From Moorella thermoacetica (GTDB lineage: Bacteria; Bacillota; DSM-521; Neomoorellales; Neomoorellaceae), in the NCBI RefSeq assembly GCF_001267405.1, contig NZ_CP012369.1:1328001-1392000 (forward strand): DNA of 64,000 bases, in the 5' to 3' direction. The translations under genes and the position numbers were made by a program. Below the pieces are notes generated by a model. That model saw nothing but the letters and a program-made list of their open reading frames with translations. It was not told where the DNA came from and searched no databases. Numbering within the stretch: the stretch's first letter is position 1; each line of letters opens with the position of its first letter. Of the stretch, positions 17,275 through 25,128 are shown in pieces.

Positions 17275-18421
17275 CCTGCATGACCTCCATCAGTTCTTTG
17301 ATTGCTGCCAGGGCGGCATCGATTTCGGCAGCGGTATTAAAAAAGCCAGGGCTCAGGCGCAGGGTGCCCGTCTTAAGGGTGCCGATGGTTTGGTGGGCCA
17401 GGGGGGCGCAATGGAGCCCCGGGCGGCTGACAATATCATAGTGGTCCGCCAGCCAGGCGCTGGCCTCCCCGGGAGAGAGGCCGCGGATATTTAATGAAAC
17501 CACCGGTACCCGCTCCCCCGAATCCGTGGGGCCATAAAGGGTTACCCCCGGCAGGCGGCGCAACCCCTCCAGGAGCCGGGCTGTCAATTCCCTGGTATGG
17601 CGGCGGATATTGTCCAAGCCCGTCTCCCGGATAAACCTTACCCCCGCCCCCAGGGCGGCTATGGCCGGGGCATTGACGGTGCCGCTCTCATACTTATCAG
17701 GCAGCACCTCTGGCTGGGTGAGGAGTTCGGACCTGCTGCCTGTCCCGCCATAAATCAGGGGCCGGACGGTATCGGGGTAACGGATATAAAGCCCGCCGGT
17801 CCCAGGTGGGCCCAGCAGGCCCTTGTGGCCGGTGAAGGCCAGCAGGGTAATCCCGGCCGCCTCCACATCCACGGGGATTTCCCCCGCCGTCTGGGCCGTA
17901 TCCACCAGGTACTGGAGATGATGCCGCCGGGCGATCTCCCCCACTTCGTTGACAGGTAGGATGGTGCCGGTTACGTTGGAAGCGTGGGTCAGGCAAATCA
18001 ACCTGGTCCGGGGGCCGATGGCCCTTTCCACATCTAAAGGATTGAGGCGGCCCCGGGCGTCGCAGTTGACGATGGTATATTCGACCCCCTTATCCTGCAG
18101 GGTATGCAGGGGCCGCGCCACGGCATTATGCTCCAGGCTGCTGATAACCACGTGGTCTCCCGGCTCCAGCAACCCCTGAAGGGCCAGGTTGAGGGCTTCG
18201 GTGGCGTTGGCTGTGAAGATGACCTGCTCCGGTTCGCGGATGTTAAAGAAATCCGCCAGGAGTTCCCTGGTCTCCAGGACCGCCCGGCCGGCGTCCAGGG
18301 AGGCCCCGCCGGCGCCGCGGTTGACGCTGCCGCTGAGATGGCGCAAATAAGCGTCGTGGGCCTGGTAAACAGTCTCCGGCTTGGGCCAGGAGGTGGCGGC
18401 ATTATTGAGATAAATCATCAA
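17267..18421 (-). CDS. Cysteine desulfurase / selenocysteine lyase-like class V aminotransferase
   Basis: 384 residues of the SufS/Csd group. The PLP lysine lies in AFTGHKGLLGPPG near residue 200, preceded by LVDTAQTAG. The persulfide cysteine is in SRPGLHCAPLAHQ near residue 344. It should abstract sulfur (or selenium) from cysteine (selenocysteine) and hand it to an acceptor; the overlapping DUF3343 gene is the obvious candidate. The N-terminus (IYLNNAATSWPKP) is intact. It is not next to a suf or isc operon, so a special sulfur or selenium role is likely. Confidence 0.9.
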   Translation of the reverse strand: MMIYLNNAATSWPKPETVYQAHDAYLRHLSGSVNRGAGGASLDAGRAVLETRELLADFFNIREPEQVIFTANATEALNLALQGLLEPGDHVVISSLEHNAVARPLHTLQDKGVEYTIVNCDARGRLNPLDVERAIGPRTRLICLTHASNVTGTILPVNEVGEIARRHHLQYLVDTAQTAGEIPVDVEAAGITLLAFTGHKGLLGPPGTGGLYIRYPDTVRPLIYGGTGSRSELLTQPEVLPDKYESGTVNAPAIAALGAGVRFIRETGLDNIRRHTRELTARLLEGLRRLPGVTLYGPTDSGERVPVVSLNIRGLSPGEASAWLADHYDIVSRPGLHCAPLAHQTIGTLKTGTLRLSPGFFNTAAEIDAALAAIKELMEVMQGE

Positions 18422-18634
18422 TTATTCCTCTGCTTTCTCCTTCCACAGCCCGGGCTGGGCCGGGGTTGTTATCCTTTTATATTATTCTATGTTGTTCCTG
18501 CTTGCCCTGTATCCATAGTATGCCTTTTTGTTATAGTTTTGCCGGTTAAGAGTAGCTTTTTTAACCCCGGTCTAAAAACTGTGCCCGCCGGCATAAAGTT
18601 TAGAGACAGAGAAACACTTGCCGGAGGGAGGATC

Positions 18635-19108
18635 ATGTTAACTGAAAGCATGGAGGACTACCTGGAAATGATCTATCGGATAATCCAGGAGAAAGGGTAT
18701 GTGCGGGCCGTCGACCTGGCCGGAGCCCTGAATATCCAGCCCTCGTCTGTCACCCGGATGATCCAGAAGCTTCACGAAGGCGGCTTTGTCATTTATGAAA
18801 AATACCGGCATATCGCCCTGACCGATAAGGGAAGGCGTACGGGTTATTTCCTCGTTTGGCGCGACGAGATGTTAAAAGACTTCCTCACCCTCTTCAACGC
18901 CCGGGTAGGGGTTGAGGAACAGGTTGAAGGCATCGAGCACTATATTACCCCGCCAACCATGTGCCTTTTCCGCAATCTGGTCCAGTATTTCCGTGCCCAT
19001 CCTGAATACCTGGATGAACTCCTGGCCATGAACCGCCTCAACAAGTATCCTGAAGGGGAAAGGCTGGAGGACCTGAGGGCCTGGTTATTCCGCCACAGCA
19101 GCGACTAA
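18635..19108 (+). CDS. DtxR/MntR-family metal-dependent regulator
   Basis: 157 residues from ATG 18635 behind GGAGGGAGG. The N-terminal winged helix (TESMEDYLEMIYRI, then LNIQPSSVTRMIQKLHEGG) and the ALTDKGRR turn are typical of MntR. The C-terminal part (GVEEQVEGIEHYI) contains the dimerisation/metal-binding helix. There is no SH3-like C-terminal domain, which fits MntR rather than full-length DtxR. It likely senses Mn(II) or Fe(II). Its neighbour across the terminus is the split feoAB operon, making ferrous iron a candidate effector. Confidence 0.88.
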   Translation: MLTESMEDYLEMIYRIIQEKGYVRAVDLAGALNIQPSSVTRMIQKLHEGGFVIYEKYRHIALTDKGRRTGYFLVWRDEMLKDFLTLFNARVGVEEQVEGIEHYITPPTMCLFRNLVQYFRAHPEYLDELLAMNRLNKYPEGERLEDLRAWLFRHSSD

Positions 19109-19143
19109 CGCCGGCCCCGGGGCGGGCTGCAGCCACGTCTTCT

Positions 19144-20535
19144 TTAGAAAAGGCCAGCCAGGTTTGCCAGCGTCTTTACCAGGAAGCAGGCTAAAAGTCC
19201 CATGGCGGTAGGGATTAACGCCGCCAGGAGGGGCCATTTAAGGCCCTTAGTTTCCTTATATATAGTCAGCAGGGTGGTAGTGCAGGGCCAGTGCAGGAGG
19301 GAAAAGAGCATCATATTCAGGGCGGTGACGGTGGTCCAGCCGTGGCTGGTGAGCACGCTGCCCAGGGCCGCCAGGCTATCCAGGTCGGTGAGCATGCCCG
19401 TCGCCAGGTAACCCATCAGTAAAATGGGAATGACGATCTCGTTGGCCGGCAGGCCCAGGATGAAGGCCAGGAGGATATAGCCGTCCAGGCCTACGACCCG
19501 CCCCAGGGGCTGCAACCACCCCGCCAGGTGGGCGATAATACTGACTCCCCCCACGTGGATGTTGGCCAGGGCCCAGGTGAGGGCCCCGGCTGGGGCGGCA
19601 ACGACGACGGCCCGGGCCAGGACGAAGAGGGTGCGGTCAAAGACGGAACGGACAATGACCCGCAGGACCTGGGGCGGCCGGTAGGGGGGCAGTTCCAGGG
19701 TAAAGGCAGAGGGAACTCCCTTTAGGATCGTCCGGGAGAGGAGCCAGGAAGTGAGAAACATGAGGAGGATACCCAGTAAAACAATCCCGGCGACACTGAG
19801 GGCGGCCACGGCTGCCCTGCCGGACGGAGCGACAAGGCCGCCTAGAAAAATGGTGGCCAGGGCTATCAGGGTCGGAAAGCGGCCGTTACAGGGAGCGAAG
19901 TTATTGGTCAGGATGGCGATTAAACGCTCCCGGGGCGATTCGATAATACGACAGCCGACAACGCCGGCGGCGTTGCAGCCGAAGCCCATGCACATGGTCA
20001 GGGCCTGTTTCCCGTGGGCGCCGGCCCTGTGAAAGAGGTGATCCAGATTAAAAGCCACCCGGGGCAGGTACCCCAGGTCTTCCAGCAGGGTAAACAGGGG
20101 GAAGAAAATGGCCATGGGAGGCAGCATCACAGAAACCACCCAGGCCAGGGTACGGTACATCCCCAGGACGAGGATGCCGTGCAACCAGTCCGGTGCCCCC
20201 AGTCGGCCAAATAAGCCCGACAGGATATCCTGGAAACCGAAGAGGAGTCGGCCCAGGAGCGCTGAGGGGTAGTTGGCACCGCTAACAGTAAGCCAGAAAA
20301 CGGCAGCCAGCAGGATCAGCATTAAGGGATAACCCCACAGCCGGGAAGTCAAAACGGTATCCAACCGCCGGTCCCAGTCACGGCGCGGGGAAGGGTTCTT
20401 TTTAATGACCCGGGCAGCGATGCCCTCCGCCCGGGCATAAAGGGCAGTAACAATCCTGTCCCGCAGGTTTTCCTCCAGCCCCTCCGTCAAGCTCCTGGCC
20501 TGGCTTAAGAGCCGCCGGGTTTCCATATTAGCCAT
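19144..20535 (-). CDS. feoB: FeoB membrane permease half (split FeoB)
   Basis: 463 residues corresponding to the membrane part of FeoB. It has a short soluble N-terminal segment, then multiple TM helices with two Gate motifs. The FeoB hallmarks CMGFGCNAAGVVGCRI near residue 180 and NNFAPCNGRFPT near residue 205 carry the conserved cysteines. The GTPase half is a separate upstream gene whose stop overlaps this start (ATGA-type junction at 20535). Iron uptake would need both chains. The division is clean, with no frameshift scar visible, so it looks like a functional split. Confidence 0.9.
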   Translation of the reverse strand: MANMETRRLLSQARSLTEGLEENLRDRIVTALYARAEGIAARVIKKNPSPRRDWDRRLDTVLTSRLWGYPLMLILLAAVFWLTVSGANYPSALLGRLLFGFQDILSGLFGRLGAPDWLHGILVLGMYRTLAWVVSVMLPPMAIFFPLFTLLEDLGYLPRVAFNLDHLFHRAGAHGKQALTMCMGFGCNAAGVVGCRIIESPRERLIAILTNNFAPCNGRFPTLIALATIFLGGLVAPSGRAAVAALSVAGIVLLGILLMFLTSWLLSRTILKGVPSAFTLELPPYRPPQVLRVIVRSVFDRTLFVLARAVVVAAPAGALTWALANIHVGGVSIIAHLAGWLQPLGRVVGLDGYILLAFILGLPANEIVIPILLMGYLATGMLTDLDSLAALGSVLTSHGWTTVTALNMMLFSLLHWPCTTTLLTIYKETKGLKWPLLAALIPTAMGLLACFLVKTLANLAGLF

Positions 20536-21338
20536 CAGGCCGGCACCCCTTTAAGCTGCAGCTTAACTTCTAGTTGGGAGACAGGGATTCCCAGGTGTTG
20601 CTTGAGCGCCATCAAGATCCCCTCATCGCCCTCCAGCAGGCGCAGGGCTACCCAGCGGGCATTAACCCGCCCCTTAAGCAGCGGCCGCAACTCCCTTGCC
20701 AGCCGGACGGCAGCCCTTTCGATGTCTTCATCGTAAACGACCGGGCGGGGATCAGTAGGGATGGTCCCGGCGGCCACCCCGGAAATCGCTTCCTTCAATT
20801 CTAAGAGGCCTTCACCGCTGCGGGCCGCCGCCGGCACCACCGGCACCCCAAGTTCCCGGGCGAGGGCCGGGACGTCGATCTCTATATTTTTGCGCCGCGC
20901 TTCGTCCATGAGGTTCAGGCAAACTACCACCCTGGTTGTAACTTCCATCACCTGGAGGACCAGGTTGAGGTTTCGTTCCAGGCAGGTGGCGTCGACGACC
21001 ACGGTGGTGACGCTGGGGTTACCGAAGCAGATAAAATCCCGGGCCACCTGTTCCTCGAGGGAAGTAGCCAGTAAAGAATAGGTCCCCGGGAGGTCCACCA
21101 GGGTAAAGGTCTCTTCCCGGTGACTGTAAGTGCCCCGGGCTAGGAGAACTGTTTTTCCGGGCCAGTTGCCGGTATGCTGTCTTAAACCTGTAAGGGCGTT
21201 AAAAACCGTACTCTTGCCGGCATTGGGGTTACCAGCCAGGGCGATGAGATAACCGGTCACCCCTGGCGGGAAGAAATCTTCCCGCAGGTCATTGTCATTG
21301 CGGCCCGCGGCCCGCTTTGTCAGTCCCACTCTGACCAC
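20535..21338 (-). CDS. feoB: FeoB GTPase half (split FeoB)
   Basis: 267 residues of the G domain plus the GDI-like helical region. P-loop GNPNAGKS near residue 37, switch region [23 protein letters not shown] (G3), NLMDEARR (G4). It lacks the membrane domain, which is encoded immediately downstream. A basic N-terminal extension precedes the G domain. In intact FeoB the two parts are fused. Here they are translationally coupled and follow feoA, so the three genes form a ferrous iron transporter. Confidence 0.92.
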   Translation of the reverse strand: MVRVGLTKRAAGRNDNDLREDFFPPGVTGYLIALAGNPNAGKSTVFNALTGLRQHTGNWPGKTVLLARGTYSHREETFTLVDLPGTYSLLATSLEEQVARDFICFGNPSVTTVVVDATCLERNLNLVLQVMEVTTRVVVCLNLMDEARRKNIEIDVPALARELGVPVVPAAARSGEGLLELKEAISGVAAGTIPTDPRPVVYDEDIERAAVRLARELRPLLKGRVNARWVALRLLEGDEGILMALKQHLGIPVSQLEVKLQLKGVPA

Positions 21339-21345
21339 CCCTATC

Positions 21346-21588
21346 TTAAACCGGCTTTACCAGGACCTGGCGCCCCTCTTCTCGGCGTAAAGCGATGGTC
21401 GTCCCCCGGACCCAGAAAGCCGTGGGATCGCCGCCGGGGCTGCGGCGCAGGACTTCCACCCTAGTCCCGGGTACCAGGCCCAGGTCAAGGAGGCGGCGCC
21501 GGGCAAGGCCCCTGGCCTGCAGCAATACGACCTCACCAAAAGCACCCGGTTCCAGGTTGCTGAGACTGGTAATTGACCTACCAGCCAT
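21346..21588 (-). CDS. feoA: FeoA-family SH3-like protein
   Basis: 80 residues from ATG 21588, the start that fits the family; the frame extends to 21696 without similarity. The FeoA core is visible: LEPGAFGEVVLLQARG, RRRLLDLGLVPGTRVEVLR, then the C-terminal basic strand. FeoA binds FeoB and stimulates transport. It lies 7 bp ahead of the FeoB G domain gene. Upstream (21644-21691) are two copies of TTGCCGGCA about 38 bp apart, one within a 12-bp palindrome, which may be regulatory. Confidence 0.87.
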   Translation of the reverse strand: MAGRSITSLSNLEPGAFGEVVLLQARGLARRRLLDLGLVPGTRVEVLRRSPGGDPTAFWVRGTTIALRREEGRQVLVKPV

Positions 21589-21751
21589 GACCACACCCCC
21601 TGTTAACCTTTTACTTAAATGCCTGCTTAAAGTCGGGATTCTTGTTGCCGGCAACTTAGATCTTTGCCTTTTTCTTAAACCCTTGCCGGCAGGCAACTTT
21701 CTGGTATTAGGCTATGTCGGCCGGGGGCCGGGTGTTCCTGTCCTAAAAGAA

Positions 21752-21772
21752 AACCGCCCCTTAAGGGCGGTT
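21752..21772 (-). terminator. Terminator of the ATPase/NifX operon
   Basis: A stem AACCGCCC/GGGCGGTT with loop CTTAA is followed on the minus strand by TTTTCTTTT. It lies 45 bp after the stop of the last ATPase gene and separates that operon from feoA. Confidence 0.8.
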
Positions 21773-21816
21773 ATAATGGACCATGGCGATAGGACTCCGG
21801 GTTAAGATAGGGATTT

Positions 21817-22680
21817 TTAAAGCCTTTCCAGGTGTATCTGCAGGCTGTCCCACAGAGCCCTGACGGCTCTGGCCGCCGCACCCCTTGAACAGGCCGTCAG
21901 GGGCACTGCATTTACCAGGGCCCTGGCCACGTCTGCGTCAAAGGGGATTTTCCCGGCGATGGTGATGGCGGCATCGTGGCAGTAGGCCTCTATTTCCCTG
22001 GTCTTCTCCGGTGCCAGGTCGTATTTATTAATACAAACGGCTACCGGGACTTTAAAATGGCTGGCGAGACTTAATACCCGTTCCAGGTCGTGCCGGCCGG
22101 CGACCGTGGGCTCGGTTACTACCAGGGCCAGGGTCACTCCCGCCAGGGAGGAGATGACCGGGCAGCCAATGCCCGGCGGGCCGTCGGTAATAATCAGCGA
22201 GGCATTGTTTTCTTGCGCCAGGCGCCGGGCCTCCTGGCGCACTAACGTCACCAGTTTACCGGAATTATCTTCGGCTATACCCAACTGGGCATGGACCAGG
22301 GGGCCGTAAGGGGTATCGGAAATGTACCAATACCCCGCCAGGTTCGGTTCCATGGTAATGGCCCCGGATGGGCAGGCCAGTTTACAGGCACCGCAGCCTT
22401 CGCAAAAGACCGGGTTTACCCGTAACTCCTTAATGGCCTCATAGCGGCAAACCTCCAGGCATCGCCCGCACCCGGTGCAAATCCCGGCGTCAATTACGGC
22501 TTTATTTGAACCGTAAAACTCATTGACGCTTTCCACTTCCGGCCGCAGGAGCAGGTGCAGGTCGGCGGCGTCGACGTCGCAGTCGGCCAGGACTTTATCT
22601 GCGGCCAGGGCGGCTAGGGCGGCAACAATGGATGTTTTGCCCGTCCCGCCCTTGCCGCTAATTACCAGCAATTCCTGCAT
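21817..22680 (-). CDS. MinD-superfamily ATPase with inserted ferredoxin domain (copy 2)
   Basis: 287 residues. The deviant Walker A is SGKGGTGKTS near residue 9. From about residue 60 to 120 there is an inserted 2x4Fe-4S ferredoxin (CTGCGRCLEVC, then CEGCGACKLACP), after which the ATPase resumes (ITDGPPGIGCPV). This Mrp/NifH-like family occurs next to NifX/NifB-type proteins in anaerobes. It overlaps the preceding paralogue by 23 nt. A role in assembling or repairing a metal-sulfur cofactor is inferred from the company, not proven. Confidence 0.87.
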   Translation of the reverse strand: MQELLVISGKGGTGKTSIVAALAALAADKVLADCDVDAADLHLLLRPEVESVNEFYGSNKAVIDAGICTGCGRCLEVCRYEAIKELRVNPVFCEGCGACKLACPSGAITMEPNLAGYWYISDTPYGPLVHAQLGIAEDNSGKLVTLVRQEARRLAQENNASLIITDGPPGIGCPVISSLAGVTLALVVTEPTVAGRHDLERVLSLASHFKVPVAVCINKYDLAPEKTREIEAYCHDAAITIAGKIPFDADVARALVNAVPLTACSRGAAARAVRALWDSLQIHLERL

Positions 22681-23524
22681 GTTGGGCCACCAACCTCTCT
22701 ATTTCCCGCCAGAGGCCGGCAAAGGCCGGTGCCCACTCCGGGTATTCTTGTACCAGGCATTTGCCCTGGGCGTAGGTAGCGGCGTACCTCTTATTAAAGG
22801 GGATTTTCAGCAGCACCGGGATACCCTCATGGCGGCAGTAACGCTCCACCCGCAGGTCCCCCAGGGTGGACCGGTTGATAACCACGGCAAAGGGAATACC
22901 CAGTTCCCGGACCATGCCGACGGCGAGGCGGAGGTCGTTGAGACCGAAGGGGGTGGGCTCCGTCACCAGCAGGCAAAAGTTGCAATCCTTCACAGCGGCT
23001 ACCACCGGGCAGGAAGTGCCCGGTGGCGCGTCCAGGAGGGTCAATCCTTCGCCGCGGGCCTGCTTTTTCACCGCCCTGATAACCGGCGGCGCCAGGGGCA
23101 CACCTACATCAATCTTGCCCTGGACGAAATCAATCCGACCCGCCCGGCCCCTGGCTACCACTCCGATGCGGTGGGGCTTTTCCGCCAGGGCTCCCTGCGG
23201 GCAGGCGGAGATACAAGCGCCGCAGCCGTGGCACATCTCCGGAAAGGTGATTACCCGGCCCCCGGCAACGGCCAGGGCATGAAAGGCACAGGCCTCGCTG
23301 CACCTGCCACAGCCATCGCACCTGGCATTATCTACTTCCGGGACCGGCAGGGTCACAGGCTCTTCATCTTGAAAGACCGGCTGCAGGAAGAGATGGGCAT
23401 TAGGCTCCTCGACATCGCAGTCCAGGACCTGGACTGGTATTTTCTCTGCCAGGGCCAGGGCCAGGTTGACGGCGATGGTGGTTTTACCGGTGCCTCCTTT
23501 ACCACTGGCCACTGCTACAAGCAT
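22658..23524 (-). CDS. MinD-superfamily ATPase with inserted ferredoxin domain (copy 1)
   Basis: 288 residues and a paralogue of the next gene. Walker A SGKGGTGKTTIAVN near residue 8, inserted ferredoxin with CDGCGRCSEAC and CHGCGACISACP (about residues 65-125), then LLDAPPGTSCPV. Tandem copies of this protein are a known arrangement in anaerobes and may form a heterodimer. It is 16 bp downstream of a small ferredoxin gene and in the same operon as two NifX-like proteins. Partner and substrate are unknown. Confidence 0.87.
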   Translation of the reverse strand: MLVAVASGKGGTGKTTIAVNLALALAEKIPVQVLDCDVEEPNAHLFLQPVFQDEEPVTLPVPEVDNARCDGCGRCSEACAFHALAVAGGRVITFPEMCHGCGACISACPQGALAEKPHRIGVVARGRAGRIDFVQGKIDVGVPLAPPVIRAVKKQARGEGLTLLDAPPGTSCPVVAAVKDCNFCLLVTEPTPFGLNDLRLAVGMVRELGIPFAVVINRSTLGDLRVERYCRHEGIPVLLKIPFNKRYAATYAQGKCLVQEYPEWAPAFAGLWREIERLVAQHAGIAGN

Positions 23525-23540
23525 AAAGCTTCACCACACC

Positions 23541-23711
23541 TCAATCCAGGCTAATAGCTTCATTGGGGCATTCGTCGACGCAGGCACCGCACTCCAGGCA
23601 CTCGTCGGGATCGACAATCGCCACCTCGTTCAGGGTAATGGCTTCTGCCGGACATACTTCCGCGCACCTGCCGCAGCCGGTGCATTTATCCTCGTCGACC
23701 CTGGCAGCCAT
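23541..23711 (-). CDS. Small 2x4Fe-4S ferredoxin
   Basis: 56 residues from ATG 23711. Two classic cysteine motifs are visible: CTGCGRCAEVCP near residue 10 and CECGACVDECP near residue 37, spaced as in clostridial ferredoxins. It carries low-potential electrons. It lies between the NifX-like genes and the ferredoxin-bearing ATPases with 16-21 bp spacers, so it probably supplies electrons to that system. Confidence 0.9.
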   Translation of the reverse strand: MAARVDEDKCTGCGRCAEVCPAEAITLNEVAIVDPDECLECGACVDECPNEAISLD

Positions 23712-23732
23712 ATTATCTCTCCTCCTCGCTTT

Positions 23733-24095
23733 TTAATGTTCGCAGCCCTCATGCCCTTCGTGATCATGGCTGCAGGTACTACCTGTGCTTTTGAGGGTAC
23801 CGCCCAAGTAGGCGCTGACAGCTTCCTCGACAGGCCCCCTCGCACCGGTTATCACTTCAATACCCCTCACGCCAAACAGTTCTACCGCCCTGGCGCCGAT
23901 ACCGCCGACAATCACGCAATTAACCCCCAGGTCGGCCAGAAAACCCGGCAGGAATCCCGGCTGGTGCCCGGGATTGGTAATAACCTCCCTGCCTATTACC
24001 TTTCCACCTTCAATGTCAAAAAGGGAGTATTGGGAGCAATGGCCAAAGTGCTCGGCTACCATTTGCCCCTCGGTTGCTACGGCGATTTTCACCAT
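23733..24095 (-). CDS. NifX/NifB-type dinitrogenase Fe-Mo cofactor-binding domain protein, His-rich tail
   Basis: 120 residues. The fold signature is VAEHFGHCSQYSLFDIEGG near residue 12 and VNCVIVGGIGARAVELF near residue 58. The C-terminal tail is rich in His/Cys (CSHDHEGHEGCEH), suggesting metal binding. Family members carry metal-sulfur cofactors such as NifB-co or the orange-protein Mo-Cu cluster. No nif genes are near, so a non-nitrogenase cofactor is likely. It overlaps the upstream paralogue by 7 nt. Confidence 0.88.
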   Translation of the reverse strand: MVKIAVATEGQMVAEHFGHCSQYSLFDIEGGKVIGREVITNPGHQPGFLPGFLADLGVNCVIVGGIGARAVELFGVRGIEVITGARGPVEEAVSAYLGGTLKSTGSTCSHDHEGHEGCEH

Positions 24096-24472
24096 CTGTT
24101 ACCTCCTCGACCCATACCGAAATGAGATCCCACTGTTGCCTGGGATAAAGGGGAAACGCCCCCGGCCTGCCACTGCTGCAACGCTGCCTGAACCGTAGGA
24201 GCTGCAGTAGAGTAAACCTTTATCCCGGCTTCTTGCAAGACCCGCAGGGCGTTGGGCCCGACATTGCCGGTAAGGACCACTTCTACGCCGGCGTTGACCA
24301 GTGCCTGGGCAGCAGCGACGCCCGCCCCGCCGCCGGCATTCTGGTTAGCGTTGGCTATGGCTTCAAAGGTACCCTTTTCTACATCGGCAATGACAAAATA
24401 CTGGCAGCGCCCGAAACGGGGATCGGCCTCTGCCTTAGGGTCATTACCCCGGGCCGTAATAGCTACCTTCAT
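24089..24472 (-). CDS. NifX/NifB-type Fe-Mo cofactor-binding domain protein
   Basis: 127 residues. MKVAITARGND opens the domain, with DPRFGRCQYFVIADVE near residue 18 and VEVVLTGNVGPNALRVLQEAG near residue 63. The glycine-rich C-terminus (FGMGRGGNRW) is typical of this subgroup. It is first in the operon with the His-tailed paralogue, ferredoxin and two ATPases. Its promoter (24517-24546) carries the shared TTGACATATG element. Confidence 0.88.
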   Translation of the reverse strand: MKVAITARGNDPKAEADPRFGRCQYFVIADVEKGTFEAIANANQNAGGGAGVAAAQALVNAGVEVVLTGNVGPNALRVLQEAGIKVYSTAAPTVQAALQQWQAGGVSPLSQATVGSHFGMGRGGNRW

Positions 24473-24516
24473 CCTGACAACCTCCCTCCTCGCTTAATGG
24501 GCATCTGTTCAATTGC

Positions 24517-24546
24517 ATTATAATAGCTATTATGGCCATATGTCAA
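24517..24546 (-). promoter_or_regulatory. Promoter with shared TTGACATATG element, ahead of the NifX-like operon
   Basis: Minus strand: -35 TTGACA, 18-bp spacer beginning TATGGCCATA, -10 TATAAT. The spacer contains a 14-bp perfect palindrome (ATAATAGCTATTAT). The extended -35 matches six other promoters in this window. Confidence 0.8.
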
Positions 24547-24624
24547 GAAAACATTATAAGCCAGCTATTTTTAAAAAAGGGGCCAGGGCAATATTGGTCC
24601 CGGCCCTGGCTTTTAACCCGTTCT

Positions 24625-25017
24625 CTACAGATCTTCTTCCTGACCAGGTGCATCTTGATCACGGTTATCCTGCTGCCTGGCTTTCAGTTGTTCCTTAACG
24701 GCCTGTAACTGGCTTTCCAGCATGGCGGCCTGCTGCTTCAAGAATTCCACATCAGGCGCCGTGCCTTGCGGAGGAACCGCACCGGGAAAGGGTGCACCCC
24801 ACCAGCCTGCCGGCAACCAGCCATAAGCTGGCGGGAAAAGGCCCCAGGCCAATCTACGACCCAAACCCGGCCCGCGGCCGCGACCTAGACCCACTCCCCG
24901 TCCAAAGCCGGGGGCTGGATTCATAAAGCCCGGTACAGGGAAACCGTTACAATACCCGGCACCGCGACCGGTCCGGGGTCCCAGTCCCCAGGGACCCGTC
25001 CTGTCACCACGTGGCAT
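24625..25017 (-). CDS. DUF5320-type Gly/Pro/Arg-rich protein
   Basis: 130 residues. The N-terminus (MPRGDRTGPWGLGPRTGRG, then YCNGFPVPG) is the DUF5320 signature. The middle is Gly/Arg/Pro-rich and aromatic, and the last 45 residues form a likely coiled coil (EFLKQQAAMLESQLQAVKEQL). Such genes accompany NifX-like and Mrp-type ATPases in anaerobes; their function is unknown. It is monocistronic behind its own copy of the shared promoter element. Confidence 0.8.
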   Translation of the reverse strand: MPRGDRTGPWGLGPRTGRGAGYCNGFPVPGFMNPAPGFGRGVGLGRGRGPGLGRRLAWGLFPPAYGWLPAGWWGAPFPGAVPPQGTAPDVEFLKQQAAMLESQLQAVKEQLKARQQDNRDQDAPGQEEDL

Positions 25018-25053
25018 CTTCCTTGCCCTCCTTTCGGTCTTATGTTCATTATT

Positions 25054-25082
25054 AGTATATGACTATTTTGGTCATAAGTCAA
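25054..25082 (-). promoter_or_regulatory. Promoter with shared element and overlapping dyad, ahead of the DUF5320 gene
   Basis: Minus strand: -35 TTGACT, 17-bp spacer beginning TATGACC, -10 TATACT. The dyad TATGAC-N7-GTCATA spans 25058-25076, overlapping spacer and -10, as expected for a repressor or redox-sensor operator. Confidence 0.8.
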
Positions 25083-25128
25083 TAATAAATGCAAAAAAAT
25101 ATGCTAAGGAACAGCCCTTACCGGCAAA

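Noticed and set aside
18104-18634. N-terminal extension of the MntR-like protein
   Set aside because: The extension lies antisense to the cysteine desulfurase gene and shows no homology; ATG 18635 has a strong RBS and begins the domain.
22523-23554. Plus-strand 343-codon ORF opposite the two ferredoxin-ATPases
   Set aside because: It mirrors genes with clear P-loop and ferredoxin motifs; its own translation has no domain.
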